Shown one piece after another: positions 40,200-49,364 of a DNA stretch of 54,581 bases; positions within the stretch are counted from its first letter, which is position 1; each line of letters starts with the position of its first letter. The stretch spans positions 1-54,581 of the forward strand of contig WHTF01000012.1 of assembly GCA_009379725.1 (NCBI GenBank), read 5' to 3'. The position numbers were made by a program, and so were the translations under genes. The notes below the pieces were generated by a model, which was given only the letters and a program-made list of their open reading frames with translations, was not told where the DNA came from and made no database searches. Source of the DNA: Deltaproteobacteria bacterium. Lineage in GTDB: Bacteria; Desulfobacterota; Binatia; UBA9968.

Positions 40200-41819
40200 A
40201 TGGATAAAGTTCTCAGCCAAATCCTCGAGTTAGCCGAGAAGGGTAACGTTGAGCGCCGCTGCGCGTCGTTGCTGGTTTTGGGCGCTCTCAAGTTACAAAA
40301 TACCGAAGTCGTCAAAACCGTTGGCGCGATGCTCGATCACGCCAATCCTGTGATCAAAGACTACGCCTTACGCTATTTTGAAGAAGTCCAACCTAAATCC
40401 GGGATTCCGCCGTTGCTCAAGCTTCTCGATGATCCAGACAAGGATGTGCAGGAACGGGTGGTTCGCCTGCTGAGCCACGCGGCTGCGGCGACGGTCGGTC
40501 CTCTGCTTAAGTACGCTGCCGGCGCATCGCGTCAGGGGCAGATCAACGCAGCGCGCATTTTGTGCACAGCGAAGGGCCCGGACGCCCGGCAAGGATTGCT
40601 GAAAATGCTTTTCGCGGGAGCCGATGATTTCAACAAATCCATATGTGATTTCATGACGCCGGCGATTCGTGAACTGGACGCCAAAGAGCAGAGCCTTTTC
40701 TACGATGAGGTCGAAGCTTTCGCCAAAACGCTGGACGAGAGACAGCAGCGGCCGGCGGTGGTCTCGGTCATTCGGTTATTCGGCCAACTCGGCCGCCCCG
40801 ATTCTCGCCGGTGGCTTTTTAAGTTTATCGGCGCCGAGCATCATTCCATGTTGCGCTCGCACGCGCTGATCGCTTTACTGCGTTGTTTGCGGGAGCAGGA
40901 TTTGCGCAAAGACGAATACGCGAAATTATTTCCGATACTCGAAGAAGCTGAATTGTCGGAGATTACCCGGTTGACCCTGGAGCTGCTCGACAAGCATGAA
41001 ATGCCCGACGATTCCCGGTCGCTGCTGTCGCGCTTGCTGGAAAGCCGTCATTCCGACGTGCAGAAATTTGCCCTGCGCAAAATGGCCGATTTCAGCACGC
41101 CGGCCACCGTGCGGACGTTAATTGAGCAGCTGGGGGATCCGGATTACCGGCGACGAGACGTTGCCGCGAGCTCGCTGCGCAAGATGCCCGAAGCGCGCGC
41201 CGCGCTCATCAAGGACCTTCTGACCTGCGATGAAGCCAGCAAAGCGTGGAGCATCGCGGAACTGTTAAGTTCGCTCGAAGGCAAGTGGCGCCAGGAGATC
41301 TTGGGGTCGTTATGGAAACGGCTGCAATCGGCGATCGGTGCCGAAGATCGGATTCAAACCGCTTTTTTGCATGTCATGAAGAAGGCCGACGCGGATCACG
41401 CTTACGAGCAGCTTGCTACTCACGGGGCGCGTCTGATCAAGGCCAAGAACTACAAAGAAGGCTTGGCGTTCTTAGCTCCATTGAAAGACTTTGCCGGGTT
41501 CAAACCCGATGACAAATTTCAGCTCGCCCTGGCGCAACTTAAACTGCATTCTCACACGGTCGCCAGTCACCGGCAGCACCCGGCGGTCGAATTGTTCAGC
41601 GATCTTTACCGAAACTCGGCGTTCCCGCTGTTCGAAGCGCTCAAAAAGGAAAAGAGTCTCGCTCCCGATGAGTTTTTCGCGCTTGGCTTCAGCTTGGTGG
41701 AAAGAACCGGCGAGGAGCGCAATCTCGGCAGGGATCTCCTGGAACATGTGGCGGCGAAATCGCCGCGCACCAAAATCGGCAAGAACGCCAAGAACAAGTT
41801 AAAGCTGCTGACCTGGTGA
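40200..41819 (+). CDS. HEAT-repeat-like helical protein of unknown function
   Basis: About 539 residues and almost wholly helical by composition. Repeating units such as PPLLKLLDDPDKDVQERVVRLLSH and VRTLIEQLGDPDYRRRDVAASSL have the D-P-D...R..A..L pattern of HEAT/PBS-lyase repeats. The last 120 residues (from KNYKEGLAFLAPL) look TPR-like. There is no signal peptide or membrane segment, so it is probably a cytoplasmic scaffold. The ATG at 40200 has GAAGG 8 bp upstream; the in-frame ATG at 40185 abuts GGAG too closely. It follows the Pal terminator and appears to be a separate unit. No specific function can be given. Confidence 0.8.
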   Translation: MDKVLSQILELAEKGNVERRCASLLVLGALKLQNTEVVKTVGAMLDHANPVIKDYALRYFEEVQPKSGIPPLLKLLDDPDKDVQERVVRLLSHAAAATVGPLLKYAAGASRQGQINAARILCTAKGPDARQGLLKMLFAGADDFNKSICDFMTPAIRELDAKEQSLFYDEVEAFAKTLDERQQRPAVVSVIRLFGQLGRPDSRRWLFKFIGAEHHSMLRSHALIALLRCLREQDLRKDEYAKLFPILEEAELSEITRLTLELLDKHEMPDDSRSLLSRLLESRHSDVQKFALRKMADFSTPATVRTLIEQLGDPDYRRRDVAASSLRKMPEARAALIKDLLTCDEASKAWSIAELLSSLEGKWRQEILGSLWKRLQSAIGAEDRIQTAFLHVMKKADADHAYEQLATHGARLIKAKNYKEGLAFLAPLKDFAGFKPDDKFQLALAQLKLHSHTVASHRQHPAVELFSDLYRNSAFPLFEALKKEKSLAPDEFFALGFSLVERTGEERNLGRDLLEHVAAKSPRTKIGKNAKNKLKLLTW

Positions 41820-41875
41820 GAGGTTTGGCAGAAGGTCTTGTTTGTCCCGCCCAATTACGTCCACGGTAGGATTCG

Positions 41876-41917
41876 TATAGGGGCGCAATTCATTACGCCA
41901 GAATTGCGCCCCCTACA
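41876..41917. repeat. REP-like palindrome (TAGGGGCGCAATT type)
   Basis: ATAGGGGCGCAATT and AATTGCGCCCCCTA(C) are inverted around CATTACGCCAG, 57 bp after the HEAT-like gene. It lies between convergent genes, where it could serve as a bidirectional transcript end. The same design occurs at 31097-31120. Confidence 0.55.
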
Positions 41918-42017
41918 TAGAACTTAGTTTTCCGACAGCTTTTTCATCCGATTGATGACTTCGGGCGGCTGGCAATGATCTCTTTGGCAATCGTCTCATA
42001 GCACAAACACGAATGCG

Positions 42018-42830
42018 TTAGGGCCCGAAGAACGCGAACGCGCGTACCTCGATGCTTTGCCGCGGCCGAGCATCGCCAGGGGAGGTGGGATCCTTGAATG
42101 ATGTGTGCGGCGTGAACCGTGCCCGACCGTCGGTTTCGGAATCGTAAACCTTGAACACCAGGGCCTCGTCGCGCCGCATTTCGGGAAAATAGAACCAACG
42201 GTGATCAGTGCTGTACTTCAATCGATAGGTCTGCCCCACTCGATGCGGGTAGCGGCGCTCGGCAACGAGCAAATCGTTCATCGCCACGCTCTTGGCGTCG
42301 GCCACCGCCAGGGGATTTGATTGAATCGTCTGATTGATGGCGCGCCACACCTGAATAATCGCGAAACGGCGCGCCAACAACGTTTCGGCTTCCTCGGGGA
42401 GAACCTCGCGCACCCGGTTGGGTCCGGACCACTCGGTGTAGTCGTTGTGGGCCGAGAGTACGGGCTCGCGAATGAGCTTTGCCTCGCGTTCGGTCTGGTC
42501 GCCGGAGCGCAGTGTGTGATCGAAGATCACCACCCGCGACGCCCCCGACGCGCTTTTGATCAGCTGCTCGACCTCGGGATAGTAAACCGACTCCAACTGC
42601 GCGGGGTCAAAGAAGTCCGCGACCTTCGTCCTGTGTTCGACGAATACAAAACCCTGCTCGTTCAGGGAAAACCGATCGGCGAGCAGCCGGCCGTTACGGA
42701 CGGTCATCGATCTCAACTCTTCCGCTCCGGTCTTGCGCCGGCGGATATTGTTTGGTCCGAACGTCTCGTTGACGAGCTTCGCGCCCGTGTCCGGTGTATA
42801 GGGAATATCAACAGTCACGGCTTCAACCAT
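42018..42830 (-). CDS. CmcJ/NvfI-family oxygenase-like protein (GA4 desaturase-like)
   Basis: A 270-residue protein of the CmcJ/NvfI/AsaB family of presumed Fe(II)/2-oxoglutarate-like oxygenases. The HxD pair is H128/D130 in SAHNDYTEWSG. The distal His is H242 in PHTSFKDP, followed by a conserved PRQSIEVRAFAFF segment with R257 as likely acid-binding arginine. RWFYFPEMRRDEALVFKVYDS is also diagnostic. Members act in secondary metabolism or detoxification. It is a single minus-strand gene, convergent with the HEAT-like gene. The substrate is unknown. Confidence 0.85.
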   Translation of the reverse strand: MVEAVTVDIPYTPDTGAKLVNETFGPNNIRRRKTGAEELRSMTVRNGRLLADRFSLNEQGFVFVEHRTKVADFFDPAQLESVYYPEVEQLIKSASGASRVVIFDHTLRSGDQTEREAKLIREPVLSAHNDYTEWSGPNRVREVLPEEAETLLARRFAIIQVWRAINQTIQSNPLAVADAKSVAMNDLLVAERRYPHRVGQTYRLKYSTDHRWFYFPEMRRDEALVFKVYDSETDGRARFTPHTSFKDPTSPGDARPRQSIEVRAFAFFGP

Positions 42831-43327
42831 AAAATTCCCTCCCTTCGGTCACGCTATCACAGAGGACCGGCCGGTAAAAATGCTTTGAGAAAGGCTGAAA
42901 GCTGAAAACGGAAACCTGAAATAACGTCGCAAACGAACGCTTCATAAACCAGGCATCCGACGGTGAAAGCAAAAGAACCAAAACGACAAATGTTACGATT
43001 CTCATTTCTCGATCCACCGTTTCTTTTAGCCGCCGTCGGTGTATACTCCGTAGCCGCCGTATAACTCCGGTTCCTGACTACTGTCAATGCTTATCTTTCG
43101 GAGGTCTGATACGGTAATGGGCATCTTCTTCGCCCGTGGAAGCGAAGGGCCTGCTACAGCACGAGGGCATAAACAATAACCTGGATCTAAAGCCTCAAGG
43201 GAGTTAGCTTCGTGCAGTCTCTTGATCGAGGAGCCAAATCTCGCGAGACTGTAATTGACTCGGTAATATGCCGGTCAGTACATTCAATAGGTGAACGAGC
43301 CGCTCCGCAACGTGATCAGAACCACTT
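42831..43327. other. 497-bp gap between divergent genes
   Basis: This gap separates the start of the CmcJ-like gene (minus) from the start of the AAA ATPase (plus), so it should hold promoters for both. I could not pick a convincing promoter pair by eye. Minus-strand open frames here have no recognisable protein features. No strong hairpin or repeat family is seen. Confidence 0.4.
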
Positions 43328-44329
43328 ATGACTAATCCCCTGATTTCGCTTTTTACGAGCCGTCGACGAGTAGTGGAAACCTTCACGCCGCAACGTACGT
43401 TGGCGGACGTCGTTCTGCCGCCTCAGACCCGGCTCACCCTGGAGCACGCGCTCGCCCAAGTTCGGAATCACGCGTTGATCTTTGGCCGCTGGGGTTTAGG
43501 TGATCGCCACACATTAGGACGAGGGCTAGCGTTTAACTTTGCAGGGCCGCCGGGGACTGGAAAGACGATCTGCGCCGAAGCTATCGCCCATGAGCTCGGC
43601 ATGAAGCTTCTCGTTGTCGATTATGCCGAGGCAGAGTCGATGTGGATAGGCGAGACTCCGAAAAACATCGTCGCTACGTTTCGCGCGGCGGCTGAGCAAA
43701 GCGCAGTCCTCTTCTTTGACGAAGCTGACGCCATTGCGATGCGCCGCTCGGCTGGCCTCAGCATGCCTCATGACCGTGAAATGAACGTGACGGTTAACGT
43801 TCTCCTGCGCGAGTTGGAGGCGTTCAACGGCATAGTGATCTTTGCGACCAATCTTGCCTTGAACTTTGATCCGGCGTTTGAGCGCCGCATCCGAACCCAT
43901 GTGCTTTTTGACATGCCGGGAGTGGAAGAGCGTGCGCGTATCTGGGAGCTGCAGATTCACCCGAAAAAGACGCCTCTGGCACCGGACGTCGATTTCCGCC
44001 GGCTCGCCGAGCGGTACGTGCTGAGCGGTGGCGACATCAAAAATGCGGTTATCAAGGCCGCCGCAGCAGCAGCGGCCGAAGCCGGCCCGGATCTAGGCAA
44101 GCGGATATGCCGGCGGCATTTCGAATGTGCGGCGGAAGAGGTCGTTTCGGCAAAGTCAATCATGCAACAATCGCTTTTCGCCGGAGGCGGTGTTGCAGCA
44201 CCCGATCGCTTTAGTGTGTGGCGAAAGGTGGAGGCGCAGTGGCGATCCGCAATACTTGTGGCGCTTGGCCTAGCCGGCACTGCGTTCGTCGCCGCCCTTG
44301 CGGCAGTCGCGTTGGTGCTCCTGCGTTAA
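43328..44329 (+). CDS. AAA-family ATPase with C-terminal membrane anchor
   Basis: A 333-residue classical AAA ATPase. Walker A is GPPGTGKT (73-80), Walker B LFFDEAD (128-134), sensor 1 lies in FATN, and arginine fingers are likely in AFERRIR. A small C-terminal lid contains GGDIKNAVIKAAAAAA. The final ~25 residues (ILVALGLAGTAFVAALAAVALVLLR) form one membrane helix with almost nothing after it, so the protein is probably tail-anchored with the ATPase in the cytoplasm. There is no N-terminal adaptor or protease domain, unlike FtsH. It may remodel membrane or membrane-bound proteins. The target is unknown. Confidence 0.88.
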   Translation: MTNPLISLFTSRRRVVETFTPQRTLADVVLPPQTRLTLEHALAQVRNHALIFGRWGLGDRHTLGRGLAFNFAGPPGTGKTICAEAIAHELGMKLLVVDYAEAESMWIGETPKNIVATFRAAAEQSAVLFFDEADAIAMRRSAGLSMPHDREMNVTVNVLLRELEAFNGIVIFATNLALNFDPAFERRIRTHVLFDMPGVEERARIWELQIHPKKTPLAPDVDFRRLAERYVLSGGDIKNAVIKAAAAAAAEAGPDLGKRICRRHFECAAEEVVSAKSIMQQSLFAGGGVAAPDRFSVWRKVEAQWRSAILVALGLAGTAFVAALAAVALVLLR

Positions 44330-44468
44330 TGTCTTCTGTCCTTGAGCAGGCAAACGCGGCGGATCGCTGTCAACTAGCCGGTCACCTCGGTTTTCATTGC
44401 ACTGAAGCTCGGGGCGATGCCCGGCTCAAGCTGCGCGCCGTCCGTTACATTGAGCCGGGCGTCCCAAC

Positions 44469-45623
44469 TTATCCGTTCTCATTCGGAAGATCGATAGCGT
44501 AAAAGCGGGCGGTGTTATCGACCAGCAGTTTTCGTTTGCTCTCCTCGCCGATATCTTTTCTTTCGAGAAAGACATCGACGGCGCCATAGAGTCTATCTCC
44601 ATGGGGGATATCCGAGCCATAAAGCCAGCACTCGTCGCCAAACTCTTCGAGCGCGAAGGGAAGCAATTTTTCATCGACCTCAAAACCGAAGTAGATCTGT
44701 CCCCGCTCGATATATTCCTTAGGCAAATGGTTGGCTTTGTAACCTCGTCCGAAGTCGACGCCGGCGCGGGCGCCGGGAAATCCGCTATAGTCGGTGATTC
44801 GCTCCACCAGGCCGGGCACCCAGGAGCACCCTGCCTCCAGAAATGCAATTCGCAGATTCGGGTAACGATCGGCGATGCCCTTCGAAATCACGCGGTGGAA
44901 AGCAAATTGGACCGTGAGCCAAAAAGAAATGGCCGTTTTATCATGATGGGTATCGTTGACCTGGCCGAGCGCCCGAAAACTATGACCCGTGTGAACTCCG
45001 ACAGGAAGGCCGGCATCGTTGGCCGCCGCCCAGATCGGCTCCATCGCGGGGTCGTCAATTCTGAAATCTCCGGTCACCCCGAGGAGCATCACTGAAACCG
45101 CGCCCATTTTCTTCGTCCGCTCGATCTCCACGGCCGACGTTCGAGGGTCAGCTGGATCCACGAGCGCCGCCCATTTGAGGCGCTCCGGAGCCTCACTGGT
45201 CAGGTCCGCAATCCAGCTATTGTATGCGCGTAACATGGAAACGGCTAGTTCCCTGTCATAAGTAATCGGATAGGAAAGAAACATGGTGGGATAAAGGACC
45301 TGAAGGGCAGTCTTCTCACGATCCAACTGTGCCAGCCGCGATTGGACCGAGCGCATCTCGGCGCTTTCAACCGGATCGTGCGGGCTGATTCCCGGCGTGA
45401 CTTTTGCCGCAATGCCGTTCTTACTAAGGGGAAACCCGGCTTGCTGATAGGGTCCGCTTCTTATGGGAAACGATCGGGTGTCGATCATCCAATAAAGCGG
45501 ACCATCGGGCCCTGTCTCTATGATTGCGGGCCGACGGTCCTTGAGTTTTGGATCCCAGTATTTGTCCGAGAATGTTACCTCGGACTCCGATACATGGCCA
45601 TCGGCATCCCATGCCTTGATCAT
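44469..45623 (-). CDS. Amidohydrolase family 2 (ACMSD-like metal-dependent hydrolase/decarboxylase)
   Basis: About 384 residues of the amidohydrolase-2 (PF04909-type) family. The N-terminal metal motif is WDADGH (residues 5-10). Further sites are GVHTGHSF, FLEAGCSWVP and the late aspartate in YGSDIPHGD. The family includes 2-amino-3-carboxymuconate semialdehyde decarboxylase and several aromatic-acid decarboxylases. The ATG at 45623 is chosen because GGAGGT lies 4 bp upstream and the metal motif begins right after; the upstream open frame adds 26 unlikely residues. It is convergent with the AAA gene. Confidence 0.88.
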   Translation of the reverse strand: MIKAWDADGHVSESEVTFSDKYWDPKLKDRRPAIIETGPDGPLYWMIDTRSFPIRSGPYQQAGFPLSKNGIAAKVTPGISPHDPVESAEMRSVQSRLAQLDREKTALQVLYPTMFLSYPITYDRELAVSMLRAYNSWIADLTSEAPERLKWAALVDPADPRTSAVEIERTKKMGAVSVMLLGVTGDFRIDDPAMEPIWAAANDAGLPVGVHTGHSFRALGQVNDTHHDKTAISFWLTVQFAFHRVISKGIADRYPNLRIAFLEAGCSWVPGLVERITDYSGFPGARAGVDFGRGYKANHLPKEYIERGQIYFGFEVDEKLLPFALEEFGDECWLYGSDIPHGDRLYGAVDVFLERKDIGEESKRKLLVDNTARFYAIDLPNENG

Positions 45624-45782
45624 CTTTACCTCCATCTGTGCGGCGGAACTTTCTCTGCTCTTTTCGGCTCTGTTGCCGAAGCCATATTCGAACTCAAACA
45701 CGACGTCAAGAGAACCACCAAGAATTTTGGCAACGTGATATACTATCTCTCGAGTTGAAGTCGTAAACAGATTGGAGAAACC

Positions 45783-46028
45783 ATGCTCAATTCCCGCGTG
45801 AAAAGGGTCCTGTTACTTATTCTTGCAGGCTGCTTTGTATCAACTTGTGGGCAAATTAAAGAAGGTGGCAGAACAATTGGCCACACGACTCGGGATGTCG
45901 CCCGAAAAATCGGTCACACGACTCGCGATGTTACAAGAGAGATTGGTCATGGTACTCGCGATGCGGCCAAAGCTGTGGGTGAGGGAGTAAAAAATGTCGT
46001 GAAACCAGAGGCCGAAGACGAAAATTAA
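45783..46028 (+). CDS. Small lipoprotein with 11-residue repeats (entericidin-like)
   Basis: An 81-residue protein. The signal sequence ends in a lipobox, LAGC (C17), with a second cysteine at C22. The mature part has three near-exact 11-residue units: IGHTTRDVARK, IGHTTRDVTRE and IGHGTRDAAKA (residues 32-64). Their period suits an amphipathic helix. Entericidin-type toxin/antidote lipoproteins are similarly small and helical, but the match is only in style. A GAGAAACC stretch precedes the ATG. It is divergent from the amidohydrolase, and the shared 159-bp gap should contain promoters. Confidence 0.7.
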   Translation: MLNSRVKRVLLLILAGCFVSTCGQIKEGGRTIGHTTRDVARKIGHTTRDVTREIGHGTRDAAKAVGEGVKNVVKPEAEDEN

Positions 46029-46267
46029 AAAACTTCACAGAACGATAAAATCATTGCCTGCACAATTCACTGACGATCTTGGCCAAATTTGTCACTCTGG
46101 GCGAGCGGCAAGCGTCTCGTAAAATTCAAAATTTCCGGCGTTTCAAGCTCTTCTGACGTGGCAGGACGATTGCGTAAGACAAGTTTATCCCTGTTTGGCG
46201 CTCAGAGAACAGTAATTACAAGGGTCGTCACACCTGCGCCATTTTTGCCGGCCCTGTGTTTAAAAAC

Positions 46268-46429
46268 ATGAACCAAAGATACCGCTTTATCGCTGCGGGC
46301 AGCCATCTTTTGGCTGGCGGAGAGTCCATGCGCTATTCGGTTGGCTTGAATGAGCGAGTCTGTGCCCACGTATCGATGCCCCGCCCAGCCGAGAATCTGA
46401 ATACGATCGAGGTCACATTACACCCATGA
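46268..46429 (+). CDS. Possible 53-residue ORF overlapping the GspE-like start
   Basis: An ATG at 46268 opens a 53-codon frame (MNQRYRFIAAGSHLL...) whose TGA overlaps the next gene's ATG as ATGA at 46426-46429. That arrangement is typical of translational coupling. The peptide has no recognisable domain, signal or lipobox, and no strong ribosome site precedes it, so it may be chance. The rest of the gap (46029-46267) shows no gene. Confidence 0.3.
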   Translation: MNQRYRFIAAGSHLLAGGESMRYSVGLNERVCAHVSMPRPAENLNTIEVTLHP

Positions 46430-48588
46430 CCCAAGTCAGCGCATCCCCGTCCCACAAACCGTCGTTCGCTGCAAAACCGAAGGTCGGCGAACTTCTCAAG
46501 CGAGAAGGGTTGTTGAGCCAAGAACAAATCACTCGCGGACTTGCCGCACACCGCAAGGAGCCGTCAGTGCCGTTTGGCAACGTCTGTGTTGAGCTCGGAT
46601 TCGTATCCTCGACGGATCTGGCGAAAGTCCTGACAAAGCATCATCGCCGTATCCCCTTGGGGGAACTCCTGTTGCACCTCGGACTGATCTCCACCGACCA
46701 ACTTGAATCCGTTCTCCAAGAGCAGCAAACACAAAACCCGCGTAAAAAACTGGGCTCGCTACTCGTTGAAAAGGGGCTGATTGACGAGGCCGCGCTCATT
46801 CGAGCCCTCTATGAACAGTCACAGCAAGCAAACGAATGCGGGCAACGCAAACCCGATAAATTCGATGCCCTCGTCGCGATGGGTTGTTTGGATCAAGGGG
46901 AGCTCGATACCGCTCTAAGAGAAGCACGAACGCGCCAACGTCCTGTCGAAACTCTGTTGATGGAACAGTACCGGCTGAGCAAACAGGAAATAGGCGCCGC
47001 TTTAAGCGCCTTTTACCTTTGTCCGTTCATGGAATACGACGACCGGCAGCCCGTTGCGCCGGACTGTATGCGAGGGATCAATCTCAATTACCTTAAAAGC
47101 AATTACTGGATCCCTTTACAGGTAACGGAAACACGCGTCGAAGTGCTTATCGATGATCCGCGGGCCTTAGATAAGATCCGGGACATCAAGGGTCTGTTCC
47201 CGGGCAAAGAAATCAAGTGCGCGGTCGGCTTGCGCGAGGATATACTCAAATACGTTAATCGTATCAGTGTAAATCACGATAAAAAGACCGCGCATGAATC
47301 TCTTACAGCGATCCTCGGCCAGCTCGATGGCAAAGACGAAGACGAAAGCCACAACGAAACCGAAGGCGAGATCGTCATTAACGAGAACGATAGCGCCATC
47401 GTCCGCCTGGTCAATCAAGTCATTACCGATGCCTGGAAACAGCGAGTGTCCGATATTCATATCGAACCGGACGGCAGCCAACACAATACCCGCATACGCT
47501 TTCGCGTTGACGGGCGGTGCTTTGAATACCTGCAAGTTCCGGCTGCCTATCGCCGGGCTCTCGTGTCCCGGCTCAAGATCATGGCACATTTAGACATCTC
47601 TGAACGGCGCAAGCCGCAGGATGGCAAGATCAGATTTCGGCTGCCCAGTCGCGAGATCGAGTTGCGCATGGCGACGATCCCCACCGCCGGCCTCGCTAAT
47701 GAAGACGTCGTGTTGCGTATACTCGCGGCAGAGGAGCCGATGGCTCTCGATCAGCTGCGAATGACGTCGCGGAACTTGAAGGAATTTCGCGCGCTACTGG
47801 AAAAACCCCATGGACTCATCTTGTGCGCCGGACCGACCGGGTCCGGTAAAACCACCACGCTTCACTCAGCTCTAGGCGCAATCAATACACCGGCACGCAA
47901 GATCTGGACTGCGGAAGATCCCGTCGAGATCACCCAGCGCGGTCTGCGCCAGGTCCAGGTCAATGCCAAAATTGGCTTTAACTTCGCCGCCGCCATGCGT
48001 GCCTTCCTGCGTGCCGATCCCGATGTCATCATGGTCGGTGAAATTCGCGATCGCGAAACCGCCGAGGTGGGCATTGAAGCCTCTCTCACCGGTCATCTGG
48101 TATTGAGCACGCTGCATACGAACAGTGCGGTCGAAACCGTGACTCGATTACTCGAAATGAACATGGATCCCTTCAATTTCGCCGATGCGCTACTAGGTGT
48201 GTTGGCGCAGCGCTTGGCGCGAACCCTCTGTCAGGATTGTAAGCAATCGTATCATCCGGCCAAAGATGCCTATGACGCGCTAGCCTATGGGTATGGCGAG
48301 GCGGCGTTCGCACGATTGGGAATTTCATACGACGATCGGTTTCTTCTGTACCGGGGCCGAGGTTGCGGGGAATGCCGTCAGACCGGCTACAAGGGGCGCA
48401 TTGGCTTACATGAGTTATTGGTCGTAACTGAAGAAATCAGGAAGCTCATTCATGGACGGGCAACCGTCGCCGAGCTTGTCGAGATAGCGCTACAACAGGG
48501 GATGACGACTTTGGTGCAAGATGGTGTGCTTAAGACCCTTGACGGCTGGACCGATTATGCCCAGGTCAAAGCGGCGGCGATGCGCTAG
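46426..48588 (+). CDS. GspE/PilB-family secretion ATPase with tandem MshEN motifs
   Basis: A 720-residue type II secretion/type IV pilus assembly ATPase. The N-terminus has at least four units of the LGxxLxxxGLIxxxxLxxxLxxQ pattern near residues 20-42, 49-71, 77-100 and 108-131, the c-di-GMP-binding MshEN signature. The ATPase core has Walker A GPTGSGKTT (469-477), the Asp box TAEDPVEI, Walker B around 530-542 (RADPDVIMVGEIRD) and a His box HLVLSTLHTN. A zinc site is C602-x2-C605 with C647-x2-C650. No pilin, platform or secretin gene is adjacent, so it is an orphan of its machine and may be controlled by c-di-GMP. Confidence 0.93.
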   Translation: MTQVSASPSHKPSFAAKPKVGELLKREGLLSQEQITRGLAAHRKEPSVPFGNVCVELGFVSSTDLAKVLTKHHRRIPLGELLLHLGLISTDQLESVLQEQQTQNPRKKLGSLLVEKGLIDEAALIRALYEQSQQANECGQRKPDKFDALVAMGCLDQGELDTALREARTRQRPVETLLMEQYRLSKQEIGAALSAFYLCPFMEYDDRQPVAPDCMRGINLNYLKSNYWIPLQVTETRVEVLIDDPRALDKIRDIKGLFPGKEIKCAVGLREDILKYVNRISVNHDKKTAHESLTAILGQLDGKDEDESHNETEGEIVINENDSAIVRLVNQVITDAWKQRVSDIHIEPDGSQHNTRIRFRVDGRCFEYLQVPAAYRRALVSRLKIMAHLDISERRKPQDGKIRFRLPSREIELRMATIPTAGLANEDVVLRILAAEEPMALDQLRMTSRNLKEFRALLEKPHGLILCAGPTGSGKTTTLHSALGAINTPARKIWTAEDPVEITQRGLRQVQVNAKIGFNFAAAMRAFLRADPDVIMVGEIRDRETAEVGIEASLTGHLVLSTLHTNSAVETVTRLLEMNMDPFNFADALLGVLAQRLARTLCQDCKQSYHPAKDAYDALAYGYGEAAFARLGISYDDRFLLYRGRGCGECRQTGYKGRIGLHELLVVTEEIRKLIHGRATVAELVEIALQQGMTTLVQDGVLKTLDGWTDYAQVKAAAMR

Positions 48589-48701
48589 ATTTACCGGCGC
48601 AATGCTCGCCGAATTCTGTCCGGATTGGGTTGCTTCGAATATAAGGTGTTTTCCATCTGATCTTCTGCGTAGCTGCCTGAAATGATGTCCCGGAGCGTCG
48701 C

Positions 48702-49364
48702 GTGATGAATAGGTGTAGTCAGATCCGCGAGCTTTTTGTCCTCATCGTCCTCACGTTCTTGTCTGCCTGCGGCGGCGAGCGACTCGATTCCGTCCGCAAT
48801 CTCCGTTCCGGCGGGGAAACCATCATCTGTTTTGGCGACAGCCTCACCGAAGGGGTCGGCGCGGGTTCGGGCGAGGATTATCCCGCGTTGTTGTCGCGCC
48901 GGTTGGCGATGCCTGTGATGAACGCAGGCCGGCGTGGCGATACGACGGCGCGCGCCCTGGAGCGGATTGCTGACTCGGTATTGAACAAAAATCCCCGTCT
49001 GGTGATTGTCCTATTGGGTGGCAATGATTTCTTGCGCCAGGTGCCACTGCAAGAGACGCGAAAAAATCTTGAAGAAATCGTACGGCGAATACAAAGTCAT
49101 GGGGCAATGGTGGCGATCGCCGGCATGAAGCTCGGGCTCTTTACTGATGAATACAGTGCGATTTTTGAAGAGACGGCCAGAGAGTTAGGCGTCCTCTATA
49201 TCCCGCGGGTAATGAAAGGGATTCTCAACGATTCGAGTCTCAAAAGCGATCCAATTCATCCTAACGGCGCCGGTTACCATCTGATTGCCGAGCGTATCGC
49301 CGAAAAGATCAAGCCGCTGTTGCAGCACGCCAACCGCTTGAGAGGCGCGCACCCCGGCGATTAG
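48702..49364 (+). CDS. GDSL/SGNH-type lipase or esterase, lipoprotein (TesA-like)
   Basis: A 220-residue SGNH hydrolase. Block I is FGDSLTEG with catalytic S47, block III is GGND, and the catalytic D183 and H186 are in SDPIHPN. The N-terminus is a lipoprotein signal with lipobox LSAC (C23), so the enzyme should be membrane-anchored outside the cytoplasm. It is related to arylesterase/lysophospholipase TesA. Start is GTG 48702 or ATG 48705, with CGGAG 7-10 bp upstream. It is a single gene with no obvious link to its neighbours. Confidence 0.9.
   Translation: MMNRCSQIRELFVLIVLTFLSACGGERLDSVRNLRSGGETIICFGDSLTEGVGAGSGEDYPALLSRRLAMPVMNAGRRGDTTARALERIADSVLNKNPRLVIVLLGGNDFLRQVPLQETRKNLEEIVRRIQSHGAMVAIAGMKLGLFTDEYSAIFEETARELGVLYIPRVMKGILNDSSLKSDPIHPNGAGYHLIAERIAEKIKPLLQHANRLRGAHPGD

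Noticed and set aside
42321-42905. 194-codon plus-strand open frame
   Set aside because: Antisense to the CmcJ/NvfI-like gene, which has all family motifs.
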